Origin: Pokkaliibacter plantistimulans
Lineage (GTDB): Bacteria > Pseudomonadota > Gammaproteobacteria > Pseudomonadales > Balneatricaceae
NCBI RefSeq assembly: GCF_003194385.1
Contig: NZ_LAPT01000013.1
Location: 1-45,592, forward strand
Length of the DNA stretch: 45,592 bases
Reading direction: 5' to 3'
In this document: positions 16,469 through 24,499 of the stretch, in pieces
How positions within the stretch are numbered: the stretch's first letter is position 1
Layout: each line of letters starts with the position of its first letter
Made by a program: the position numbers and the translations under genes
Notes under the pieces: generated by a model
Seen by the model: the letters and a program-made list of their open reading frames with translations, nothing else
Database searches by the model: none
Told to the model about the DNA's origin: nothing

Positions 16469-18199
16469 CTAGGCGGTGTGCGGACCATAGCAGTGCACGC
16501 GGTTTCGCCCGGCGTTCTTAGCGGCATAGAGCGCTGAATCCGCATTGTTGAGCAGCTCCTGCCAGCTGATCTCACCACCTTCGGCTACACCAAAGCTGGC
16601 GGTAACTCTGATCGCCTTACCATTGCCTGCTGGCAGTTGCAGCTCCCGCAGAGCTTGTTGCAGGCGCGATGCAAGATTGAGTACGGCACTGATGTCTGGC
16701 GCCAGCAGTAACACGGCAAACTCCTCACCACCGATGCGACCCACCAGATCATCGGGCCTGACATGCTTAGCCAGCGTCTCTGCCACGGCAACCAGTACCG
16801 CATCTCCGATGGGATGGCCGTGGCTGTCATTGATGGCTTTGAAGTGGTCGATATCGAGCAAAATCAGAAAGACACGGCAGCTGGCAGTGGCCTTGTTCAG
16901 GCGAGAAAGGGCGTAATGGGTAAAGGCGCGATGGTTGAGCAGCTGGGTCAGGCCGTCAGTATCTGCCTGATGCTTCAGCTGCCGGGTCAGGGCGATACGC
17001 TCCTGCAGTCGATAGCCGAGGGTATCGATGGCCTCAAACAGCGGTTGCAGTTCCTTGACGTTGCAGTCGCGGCGCAGGCTGGTCTCCGTTTTCTCCTCGG
17101 CCAGCGCGATCACAACTTCGCTGGCTTCCAGCAGGGGTTTAAGCACCCGTAAATGGACCAGCAGCACGATACCTGCAATCAGGCAGACGATCAGGGTGGC
17201 AATCAGTAACACCACAAAAAACTGGCCCAGGGCAGGCTCTGTATGCTGCTGAAATTCACCCACCAGCTGATTCAGATAAGCATTGGACCAGTCTTCCAGT
17301 GGCGTCAGAACCTTGACGTAGTGCAGGGTGAAGTCGGTAGCGTTCATGGAGTAGGGGACGCCACTCTGGCCCTCTGTGATGAGTCGACGTACCAGCAACT
17401 GACCTTCACCACTCAGTTTGGTGAGCGCCTCCTTGCCGAGTTCGGCAACGTTACCCTGCGGTGTCAGTGCATCAGCATCAAACCACAGCATTTCCCAGTG
17501 CGACTCCATACGCGCCAGCGTTCGCTCACTGTCCTGAATGTTTTGCGCCGGCATGGGCACACCTGCCACCAGAGGCGCGATGATGTGTGAGCCAAGACGT
17601 CCGGCATCATCGCGCAAGCTGCACAGCACCAGCGCGCGAATAATGGCGCCGCTCAGTTGAGGGTCATCACTGATCATCTGAGATGCGCGGTTCAGCAGTA
17701 CTGCCTTGAAACTGTCATAGGCCGCCATCATTGCGCTGATAGCACGCTGGACGTTGTCATAGTTGCGCGCTAGCTGATCGGCGCTCATGTCCACCTGCTG
17801 ACGGGAGGACGCCAGCACATTCAACACCCGATCCAGCTGCGAATCGGTAATGATGCCTTCACGCAAACGAACCAGGGCGTTATCTGTCTTTTGCCGTGCC
17901 TGCTCCAGCAACTGACGCCGGGCAGTGTGGCTATTGGCATCACTGGCCAGCAGCAGATTGGCAGGGCCTCGCTCAGCGCTGATCCGGTTGCCCGCATCTA
18001 TCACCAGATGCAGGTCCTGCAGCAGCTGGGCACTCACTTCGGCGCGCATCAGAGAGTGATAGAGGTGAGTGAGTACCGTTGCTGCCAGTGCAACAGACAG
18101 CAGGATGGCAGCAATGGCCCCCAGCCACAGTCGCCGGCTGATCTGAGCGCGGTGGAAGGTGGAGGTTATTGGGGGGTCATTGCTTGTTCGACGGTGCAT
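16469..18199 (-). CDS. Membrane-bound diguanylate cyclase (GGDEF)
   Basis: A 576-residue inner-membrane protein that would make c-di-GMP. A first membrane segment lies at about residues 24-46, followed by a largely helical periplasmic domain of about 270 residues with the AGNRISAERGPANLLL motif, reminiscent of nitrate/nitrite-type (NIT) helical sensors. A second membrane segment lies near 325-350, then a short linker and a GGDEF domain. The active site is GGEEF, with an inhibitory RxxD site (RPDD) five residues before it, so the enzyme looks catalytically competent and product-inhibited. No EAL domain. It is convergent with the LuxR pseudogene. The sensed signal is unknown. Confidence 0.9.
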   Translation of the reverse strand: MHRRTSNDPPITSTFHRAQISRRLWLGAIAAILLSVALAATVLTHLYHSLMRAEVSAQLLQDLHLVIDAGNRISAERGPANLLLASDANSHTARRQLLEQARQKTDNALVRLREGIITDSQLDRVLNVLASSRQQVDMSADQLARNYDNVQRAISAMMAAYDSFKAVLLNRASQMISDDPQLSGAIIRALVLCSLRDDAGRLGSHIIAPLVAGVPMPAQNIQDSERTLARMESHWEMLWFDADALTPQGNVAELGKEALTKLSGEGQLLVRRLITEGQSGVPYSMNATDFTLHYVKVLTPLEDWSNAYLNQLVGEFQQHTEPALGQFFVVLLIATLIVCLIAGIVLLVHLRVLKPLLEASEVVIALAEEKTETSLRRDCNVKELQPLFEAIDTLGYRLQERIALTRQLKHQADTDGLTQLLNHRAFTHYALSRLNKATASCRVFLILLDIDHFKAINDSHGHPIGDAVLVAVAETLAKHVRPDDLVGRIGGEEFAVLLLAPDISAVLNLASRLQQALRELQLPAGNGKAIRVTASFGVAEGGEISWQELLNNADSALYAAKNAGRNRVHCYGPHTA

Positions 18200-18797
18200 G
18201 GTCGTGAGAAAAGCTCCTGACGGTCGTTGTGGTCAACACTACTGGAAATGAAGACAGCCCTGTCTGAGCCGCCAGCTCCGGGTGGAGACATCCCTATCGG
18301 ATAAGCAAGCAGTCAGGTAAAGAGTAGGAAATGAATGCGAAACCCGTCAGTCCAGAACCTCAATATGGGCGTCAGAACGTGGTGGATTGGCGCTGAATGC
18401 GCCGTCCTGAAGACCTGATGTTCGTCGCGAAGTTATCAGGATGCTGAGGTGGCAGCGGCCACCAGCTCTGAGTGTGAAGGCGACCGTAGCCTCAATAATG
18501 TTAGCTCAGCGTGACTGCTCGTGTTCTGCGGCTTGATCATCGCATTTCGCTCGGCCAGTACCTGTAGCCTCGTGTCAGGGAGCCGTGACCGAATCTGAGG
18601 TCAATCTATCCATGACAGTGATACATCGCATTCATTAAATGGCTTTTATCCATATTGCTAAGTCCATTAACCTGTCAAGGCAGCGCAATAAAGTCGGAGG
18701 AAAAGTCGGTATTGCATACCGAAAGTGATTGGTAATTCGCCATCCTTCTGTTTATTGCCGTTCATGAATAAGAATAACTCCATGAAAGAGATCCTTT
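18200..18797. other. Intergenic region upstream of the outer-membrane channel gene
   Basis: 598 bp between divergent genes. Apart from the palindrome at 18706-18722 I see no gene. A 21-codon frame after AGGAA near 18330 is too short to support. Confidence 0.4.
18706..18722. promoter_or_regulatory. 17-bp palindrome upstream of the outer-membrane channel gene
   Basis: TCGGTAT-TGC-ATACCGA is a perfect inverted repeat with 7-bp arms and a 3-base centre, 75 bp before the start codon. Size and symmetry suggest an operator for a dimeric regulator. I do not see a second copy in the window. Confidence 0.45.
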
Positions 18798-19700
18798 ATG
18801 AAACGAGTAGCAATATGCTGCTGTCTTGCTGGTGCCGTGCCCGCAATGATGGCTACCCCGGTATTTTCTGCAGAAAACGGTAATACCCAATATGGACTGG
18901 GCAGCTCGCAATTCTATGCGGGTGCTATTCCTCCTTTCGCTGGCACCTATGCCATGTTTCAAACTTCCCAATACAGCGCTGATAAATTAAAGGACGGTAA
19001 TGGCAAGGATATACCTGTCGGATTCAAGGTGGATGTGCTGGTAGAAACCAGCAGGCTGATCAGAGTGACAGAAACCAAGGTAGCCGGAGGAGACCTGTGG
19101 TTTCAGATGGTCGCCCCCTACGTGATTGACCAGAAAACGCAGCTGTTTGGTGGTCAGGACAGCCGCGGCGGACTGGCAGATGTTACCCTGACGGCGGGTT
19201 TGCACTGGCAGCGCGGGCCTAACAGCTATGTGGTTGGCCTCGACACCGTGGCGCCGACAGGTAGCTATGATGCTCATCGGCTGACGAATCCGGGCCTGAA
19301 TCACTGGTCGGTGCAGCCCGTGTTGGGTTATCACTACGTCGATATGCAGCAGCCCGGCTGGGAAGTAGGCACTGCGGCACGCTATATCGTCAACTTTGAA
19401 AATGAAGACACCCATTATCGCTCAGGGCAGGAGCTGGTGGTCGACTACGCCGCTGGCTACAACTTCAACCGTAATCTGCGTCTGGGGGTAACCGGCTACT
19501 GGCTGAAGCAGCTGACGGATGATAAGGGCAGCGGTGTGGCGGACGATGGTAACCGCGGGCAGACGCTGGCCTTTGGGCCTTCCATTAACTGGCGCTTCAA
19601 TACCGGCTCTGAACTGAGTGTGAGTTATCAGAAAGAGACTCACGTCAAAAACAGGGCAGAGGGAGCTAATCTCTGGCTGAATTTTGCCACTCGCTTCTGA
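18798..19700 (+). CDS. Outer-membrane channel of the MetA/SphA type (Phenol_MetA_deg family)
   Basis: A 300-residue exported protein with a signal peptide at about residues 1-25 (MKRVAICCC, hydrophobic core, VFSA-E). The mature protein consists of alternating amphipathic strands and ends in ...LWLNFATRF, a C-terminal phenylalanine typical of outer-membrane beta barrels. The body resembles the Phenol_MetA_deg family, often encoded beside aromatic degradation operons and proposed to admit hydrophobic substrates. It converges on the aromatic-type operon at 19966-26942, consistent with a role in substrate uptake. That link is inferred from position. A strong terminator follows. Confidence 0.8.
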   Translation: MKRVAICCCLAGAVPAMMATPVFSAENGNTQYGLGSSQFYAGAIPPFAGTYAMFQTSQYSADKLKDGNGKDIPVGFKVDVLVETSRLIRVTETKVAGGDLWFQMVAPYVIDQKTQLFGGQDSRGGLADVTLTAGLHWQRGPNSYVVGLDTVAPTGSYDAHRLTNPGLNHWSVQPVLGYHYVDMQQPGWEVGTAARYIVNFENEDTHYRSGQELVVDYAAGYNFNRNLRLGVTGYWLKQLTDDKGSGVADDGNRGQTLAFGPSINWRFNTGSELSVSYQKETHVKNRAEGANLWLNFATRF

Positions 19701-19745
19701 TTGCATGTTAGTCCGTTCTTATTAGTTATTGATTCAAAACCGACT

Positions 19746-19776
19746 AAGCACTGCCATTATTGGCAGTGCTTTTTTA
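19746..19776 (+). terminator. Intrinsic terminator of the outer-membrane channel gene
   Basis: AAGCACTGCCA (19746-19756), TTAT loop, TGGCAGTGCTT (19761-19771), followed by TTTTATTTC. Perfect 11-bp stem with a T run. Confidence 0.93.
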
Positions 19777-19796
19777 TTTCTGGCGAAATGACGAAT

Positions 19797-19877
19797 GTGA
19801 AAAGTGAAAAGTGAAAAGTGAAAAGTGAAAAGTGAAAAGTGAAAAGTGAAAAGTGAAAAGTGAAAAGTGAAAAGTGA
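19797..19877. repeat. Eleven perfect tandem copies of the heptamer GTGAAAA
   Basis: The unit GTGAAAA repeats without error from 19797 to 19873 and a partial unit (GTGA) follows. The array lies between two facing terminators, one ending the channel gene and one ending the catabolic operon. Such an array is prone to slippage, so copy number probably varies between strains. It encodes nothing by itself. Confidence 0.97.
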
Positions 19878-19883
19878 GAAAAA

Positions 19884-19912
19884 TAAAAAAACGGATGGGT
19901 ATTAGCCATCCG
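19884..19912 (-). terminator. Intrinsic terminator of the catabolic operon
   Basis: On the minus strand CGGATGG, a 7-base loop and CCATCCG are followed by TTTTTTTATTTT. It lies about 50 bp after the stop of the cyclase-family gene and ends the seven-gene unit. Confidence 0.9.
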
Positions 19913-19965
19913 CAATCAGTGCAATACAGGTAAGAGACGATTTATCGGCGGTATTATTTAGAATG

Positions 19966-20769
19966 CTATTCGGTGAATATCGCTACCGCACGAGTGAAAC
20001 CTGCTGATGCGCCCTTGATCTTGTAAGGGAAACAGCTCACCAGAAAACCATTGGCAGGCAACTGCTCCAGATTGGCCAGCTTTTCCATCTGACCATAGCC
20101 AATATCCCGACCGGCTTTATGGCCTTCCCAGATCAGTGACGCATCACCGCTGGCCGCGAAACGTTCACGGGTAAACCTGAACGGGGCATCCCAGCTCCAG
20201 GCATCCGTGCCGACCACCCGCACGCCGCGCTCCAGCAGATAAAGGGTCGCCTCACGGCCCATACCGATGCCGGCTTCCAGATACCCCGGTTGCCCATACA
20301 CCGCTCCGGCGCGGGTGTTGACCAGTACGATGTCCAGCGGCTGCAGCTGATGGCCGATACGCTGCAGTTCAGCCTCTACCTCGGCGGCGGTGACCACATG
20401 GCCATCGGGCAGATGACGGAAGTCGAGCTTCACGCCGGGTTGCAGACACCACTCCAGCGGCAGTTCATCAATGCCGTAAGCCGGCCTGCCTCCCTCTGTC
20501 AGAGCCGTATCGGTGACCGAGGCATAGTGCCAGGGGGCATCCATGTGGGTGCCGTTGTGCGGGGTAATGACCATACGTTCCGCCGCCCAGGACTCATCGC
20601 CGGGCAGATCTTCCTTGTTGAGGCCGGGGAACATGCCAGCCATTTCTGCCCAGCCCTGCTGGTGATCGGTGTACTCGATCTTCGGCAGCAGCGGCGGTGG
20701 ATCGGTGTAGGGATTGTTTTCCAGGGTGACGGACAGGTCGACGATGCGACGTGTGAGGGAAGGCATCAT
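19966..20769 (-). CDS. Cyclase-family metal-dependent hydrolase (kynurenine formamidase / isatin hydrolase fold)
   Basis: A 267-residue protein of the cyclase family (PF04199). It has the metal-binding motif HNGTHMDAPWH at about residues 69-79 and a later IVLVNTRAG segment and VVGTDAWSWDAP loop typical of the family. Characterised members hydrolyse amides or lactams, for example N-formylkynurenine or isatin. It is the last gene of the catabolic operon, 48 bp after the FAH-family gene and 50 bp before the terminator, so it may act on a late amide, lactone or lactam intermediate. The exact reaction is not predictable from sequence. Confidence 0.85.
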   Translation of the reverse strand: MMPSLTRRIVDLSVTLENNPYTDPPPLLPKIEYTDHQQGWAEMAGMFPGLNKEDLPGDESWAAERMVITPHNGTHMDAPWHYASVTDTALTEGGRPAYGIDELPLEWCLQPGVKLDFRHLPDGHVVTAAEVEAELQRIGHQLQPLDIVLVNTRAGAVYGQPGYLEAGIGMGREATLYLLERGVRVVGTDAWSWDAPFRFTRERFAASGDASLIWEGHKAGRDIGYGQMEKLANLEQLPANGFLVSCFPYKIKGASAGFTRAVAIFTE

Positions 20770-20817
20770 GGTGTGGTTCTCAATGGAAAGCAGAAGTTAT
20801 TACGATGGGGCGTGCCT

Positions 20818-21801
20818 TCAGCAGGCACGCACCACCTCCTGATCGATACCGCCGAACAGCGACAGGCCGTTTTCATCGCGGATGTCCATCTGAATACGGT
20901 CTCCAAAAGCCATAAAGGGCGTGCTGGGCTGGCCTCCGCTGGCAATCATTTCAATGGCGCGGCGCTCGGAAATGCAGGCAGAACCGACCCGGCGATCCGG
21001 GTTGGAGAACGTACCTGAGCCGACCAGGGTGCCTGCGCTCAGGCTGCGGGTCAGGGCGGCGTGGGCAACCAGCTGATGAAAGCCAAAATGCATCGCAGCA
21101 CCATTCGGGTTGCCAAACCATTCGTTGTTCCAGCGCACGTGCAGGGGCAGGGCAACGCGGCCCTGCTGCCAGTGTTCACCCAGTTCATCAGGGGTAATGG
21201 CCAGCGGAGCGAAGCTGGTCGAGGGTTTGGCCTGCAGGAAGCCAAAGCCGGTTTTCATTTCGCGCGGTGCCAGCGCCCGCAGGCTAACGTCGTTAAGTTG
21301 CACGATCAGCCTGATATGAGACAGCGCCTGCTCGGCAGAGCATCCCATGGGGACATGATCAACCATCACGGCCACTTCGCCCTCGAAGTCGATACCATGC
21401 TTTTCGCTGGGCAATGGGATGGGATCATAGCCGCCAATAAAGTCATCCCCGGCGCCCTGATACATCAGCGGTATCTGCTCGATACCCTCAATCGCTGGCA
21501 GGTTGAAGGCGGTTTGCATCAGCGCCGAATGGCTGAGAAATGCTGAGCCGTCGAGCCATTGATAGGTACGTGGCAAAGGTGCCGCACAGGCACGCGGATC
21601 AAAGGCAAAACTCTCAACATCACCCTGATTCAAGGCCTGATAGAGCGCGTTGAGTTCGCTGTGAACCTGCTGCCAGCGCTCCATGGCATCCAGCAGCGTC
21701 GAGGCGATGCCATCAGCAAAGGAGGCCCGTTGCAGATCACGGGAGACGACGATCAGACGTCCGTCCCGACATGAGTTTGATTTCAGACTGGCCAGTTTCA
21801 T
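20818..21801 (-). CDS. Fumarylacetoacetate hydrolase-family protein
   Basis: A 327-residue protein of the FAH family. The N-terminus (MKLASLKS, then GRLIVVSRDL) is characteristic of the longer bacterial FAH proteins. The metal site is visible in IDFEGEVAVMVD (E, E, D ligands) and the C-terminal GTLVGSGTFSNPD segment matches the substrate pocket. Members hydrolyse acylpyruvates such as fumarylpyruvate, or hydrate and decarboxylate 2-oxo-dienoates from ring cleavage. In the operon it follows the MFS gene by only 9 bp and is expected to process the ring-cleavage product. Substrate unknown. Confidence 0.88.
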   Translation of the reverse strand: MKLASLKSNSCRDGRLIVVSRDLQRASFADGIASTLLDAMERWQQVHSELNALYQALNQGDVESFAFDPRACAAPLPRTYQWLDGSAFLSHSALMQTAFNLPAIEGIEQIPLMYQGAGDDFIGGYDPIPLPSEKHGIDFEGEVAVMVDHVPMGCSAEQALSHIRLIVQLNDVSLRALAPREMKTGFGFLQAKPSTSFAPLAITPDELGEHWQQGRVALPLHVRWNNEWFGNPNGAAMHFGFHQLVAHAALTRSLSAGTLVGSGTFSNPDRRVGSACISERRAIEMIASGGQPSTPFMAFGDRIQMDIRDENGLSLFGGIDQEVVRAC

Positions 21802-21810
21802 AACAGCTCC

Positions 21811-23004
21811 TCAGGAGTCAAAAGCAACGGCAGGCGAGCGCACCGGCAGCACCCTGATGACCACCAGAATGGCGATCAGCAGCTGCAGGGCGGCGATAAT
21901 GGTCAGCGCATGGGGAATGACGGTGGTGACGCCGCGGGTGATGCTGAGCACCAGCAACGGGCTGATAAATTCACCCAGAAAGATCATGGCATTGAACATC
22001 CCGGCGGCGCGGCCACGCTGATTAAAGTCGACCAACGCCATAATGCTGGTGATCAGGCTGGGCAACATAATGCCCAGGCCGATGCCACAGAGGGTGACTG
22101 CCAGTGTCAGCAGCAGATGCTGTGCCGCGCTGGCCATCAGTAGACTGCCCGTTGCGGTCAGGGCAAAGGCCGCCATCATCACCACACTGCGGCGGAAACG
22201 GCTGATCAGTCGAAACGAGGCTGCACCGATGAGTACGCCGAGCTGGTTGGCCCCCATGGTCATACCGATTTTGGCCGGGTCATCAACGGACAGCAGATTG
22301 AGCAGATAGCCCGCCTGCACCGGCACGATAAACAGGCTGATACCGGCAAACAGACTGAGCAGACACAGGGGCAGGAGAGGTCGCCAGGGCATGGGTGCCA
22401 GCGTGACATTTTCGGGTTGTGCATCCGTCTGCCGTGCAGCAGGCTCCCACAGTAGCGCCGCCATTAAGGGCAGAAAGATGAAACCTGCGCTGTAGATCCA
22501 GAAGGGGACGCGCCAGTCATGCTGTGCGAGTACGCCGCCCAGCGCGATAAAAATGGCAGCAGACAGCGATGTGGCGACCATTTGCAGGGCGAAGATGCGC
22601 TCACGCTGCCGACCATGAAAGTAGTCACCCATCAGGGCAGTGCAACAGGTCATGATGCCTGCTTCGGCAATGCCGATCCCGGCCCGGCTGAGCACAATCA
22701 GACCCAGCGAATCGAGCCACAACGGCAGTATGCCGCACAGCCCATAGAAGCCGATGCAGATGAGCAGGCAGCGTTTGCGGCCAAAGCGATCAGCTATTGT
22801 GCCGGAGAGCGGGGCGAACAGGGCAATCATCAGTGCCGGAATCGTCAGGGAAATGGGCACCAGAGTGCTGACATGCGGATCATCAGCAAAATGCTGCTCC
22901 ATCAAAGGCAGAACGGGGGCGAGTAATACCGCACCCAGAATTGGCAGGCAGCAGCCTGCTAAGAGAATAAACGCTTGCGGTATGCCCGCGGCTTTCTCTG
23001 ACAT
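21811..23004 (-). CDS. MFS transporter
   Basis: A 397-residue major facilitator superfamily protein with about twelve hydrophobic helices. The loop between helices 2 and 3 carries the typical GTIADRFGRKRCLL motif. The hydrophilic middle (about residues 190-210) separates two six-helix halves. Its position between ring-cleavage and hydrolase genes suggests import of the aromatic acid or efflux of an intermediate. Its stop and the FAH start are 9 bp apart, so they are probably translationally coupled. A gap of 107 bp separates it from the upstream ferredoxin gene. Confidence 0.88.
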   Translation of the reverse strand: MSEKAAGIPQAFILLAGCCLPILGAVLLAPVLPLMEQHFADDPHVSTLVPISLTIPALMIALFAPLSGTIADRFGRKRCLLICIGFYGLCGILPLWLDSLGLIVLSRAGIGIAEAGIMTCCTALMGDYFHGRQRERIFALQMVATSLSAAIFIALGGVLAQHDWRVPFWIYSAGFIFLPLMAALLWEPAARQTDAQPENVTLAPMPWRPLLPLCLLSLFAGISLFIVPVQAGYLLNLLSVDDPAKIGMTMGANQLGVLIGAASFRLISRFRRSVVMMAAFALTATGSLLMASAAQHLLLTLAVTLCGIGLGIMLPSLITSIMALVDFNQRGRAAGMFNAMIFLGEFISPLLVLSITRGVTTVIPHALTIIAALQLLIAILVVIRVLPVRSPAVAFDS

Positions 23005-23111
23005 GATTAAACCTCTTGATTTTATTGTTGTGGTTGCGGGTTTGTGGTTTCAGGTTTGTGAATGGCTTTAGTGATATGCTGAATAACAGCGTGCAATTAC
23101 TCGGCGGGTAT

Positions 23112-23471
23112 TCATGCCTGTATTAATTCCTCAAGGTCGATATAAATATCACCGTCCTGAATATGGGTTGTTATTCGCTGCAGGCTTTTTCCCAGACAGG
23201 GGCCGTGAATACACAGGCCCGTATCCTTTTCAAAACGGGCGCCGTGGGCGAAGCACATGATGTGTTGTCTTTTACCGGACAGAAATTTGTCTTTGCGGTA
23301 TTCCATCGCGACGGGCTCATGAGGGCAGCGATTCAGATAGGCATGCACTTGCTCATCACTGATCAGTGCCAGCAGGGCATCCCTGCCCCTGGCCAGCGGG
23401 TCGAAACCCGCGACCTCTCTGGCCTGCAGTTCAGCCAGTGAACACAACCTGAAGGGGCGTTGTATGGCCAT
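23112..23471 (-). CDS. Small Rieske [2Fe-2S] ferredoxin-like protein
   Basis: A 119-residue Rieske protein. The cluster ligands are visible as CPH (RCPHEP) and CxxH (CFAHGARFE) about 20 residues apart, with the later GPCLGKSL segment in the place of the family's GPA/P loop. The start at 23471 (MAIQRPF) is preferred over longer in-frame starts that run into the upstream gene. It starts 14 bp after the stop of the dioxygenase gene, so they are probably cotranslated. No ferredoxin reductase or Rieske oxygenase alpha subunit is present in the window. It may supply electrons to the FAD monooxygenase or re-reduce the iron of the adjacent extradiol enzyme. Both ideas are inference. Confidence 0.82.
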   Translation of the reverse strand: MAIQRPFRLCSLAELQAREVAGFDPLARGRDALLALISDEQVHAYLNRCPHEPVAMEYRKDKFLSGKRQHIMCFAHGARFEKDTGLCIHGPCLGKSLQRITTHIQDGDIYIDLEELIQA

Positions 23472-23485
23472 GGCTGCGGCTGCCG

Positions 23486-24424
23486 TCAGGCTGATTTGGG
23501 GGGCGGGCCACCGGGCACCCATTTGGCGGTGCCCGTGAACAGGAACAGTTGCGAGGTGTCGGCACTCAACGGTGCCTGCCGGGCGGCCCACTCATCATCG
23601 TGTTTGTCCATATCGGCGTCGTATTCGATATGGCAACCCAGCGGACTGTTGAAATACCAGAACCAGTTGGAGCCAAAGATGTGGCGACCGGGGCCCCAGA
23701 AGCTGTTCCAGCCCTTGCTGGCCAGCTGGGTACCGGCCTGCAATACCTCAGTGCCGCTGCCCAGATGGAAGGTGAAATGTTCACAACCTCTGACGAAGGG
23801 GGGCGTTTCGATCATGAACAGGCAGTGGTGATCATCGCTGCCTGCCGGACGCATGAAGGGGCCGACGCCTTCAAAGCGATCGGAGGTGCGAAAGCCCAGC
23901 CGTTCATAAAAGGCTTCGGCTTTGGCGGCGTTATTGACGAAGTACACCACGTGGGACAGGGTCAGGGGTTTGGCCGGACGTTGTGGGTCCACCCCAGGCT
24001 GATTCACCGGGCGCTGAGGGGCGTGTCCCGGGGTGTTGGTCAGGTCTGGCCGGGCCTGAAGAGGGCGGCGACTACTGACTTTGAAGGCCAGTGCAAACCC
24101 TTCGTCATCAACACAGTGCAGGGTGCCGTCTTCATCGCAGAGCACCTCGCGATCCTTGCTCAGTTCCTGCCTGATCTCATCCAGCACGCTGGCTGAGACA
24201 ACACCGTAGACGGTTTCGCGCAGTGCAGGGGAGGGAATGTCGGTTTTCGGCAGGCCCGCCACATCGTCGGTATGAATTTCCACCGCTGTGCCGTCTTCGG
24301 CCTCAAAGCGTGCGCTGCTGGCGGACTGCGAAACACAGTGCAGGCCATAATCGCTGAGGAAAGCGCAGCAGGCTTCCAGCTCTTCGACGCTGAATACCAG
24401 CGTCTCCAGACCAATAATATTCAT
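23486..24424 (-). CDS. Two-domain extradiol-type (VOC) dioxygenase
   Basis: A 312-residue protein of two VOC modules (about residues 1-115 and 150-285) joined by a proline-rich linker (HAPQRPVNQPGVDPQRPAKP). The second module has a candidate His-His-Glu iron site: LSHVVYF, EHFTFHLG and GCHIEYDAD. This is the type I extradiol ring-cleavage dioxygenase architecture, in which the first module is usually degenerate. It would cleave a catechol-type or hydroxyquinol-type diol next to a hydroxyl group. It lies between the monooxygenase gene (75 bp gap) and the Rieske gene (14 bp gap). A glyoxalase-like function is the alternative, but the operon context favours ring cleavage. Confidence 0.82.
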   Translation of the reverse strand: MNIIGLETLVFSVEELEACCAFLSDYGLHCVSQSASSARFEAEDGTAVEIHTDDVAGLPKTDIPSPALRETVYGVVSASVLDEIRQELSKDREVLCDEDGTLHCVDDEGFALAFKVSSRRPLQARPDLTNTPGHAPQRPVNQPGVDPQRPAKPLTLSHVVYFVNNAAKAEAFYERLGFRTSDRFEGVGPFMRPAGSDDHHCLFMIETPPFVRGCEHFTFHLGSGTEVLQAGTQLASKGWNSFWGPGRHIFGSNWFWYFNSPLGCHIEYDADMDKHDDEWAARQAPLSADTSQLFLFTGTAKWVPGGPPPKSA

Positions 24425-24499
24425 GGCATAAACCTCTATTCAGGCGAGCAGCGACAGGCGCTGCGATAACGTGCGTGTTGCTCCCGTTACAGGGAAAGG

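Noticed and set aside
19797..19877. Heptamer array as a CRISPR
   Set aside because: There are no spacers; the unit is a contiguous 7-bp simple repeat.
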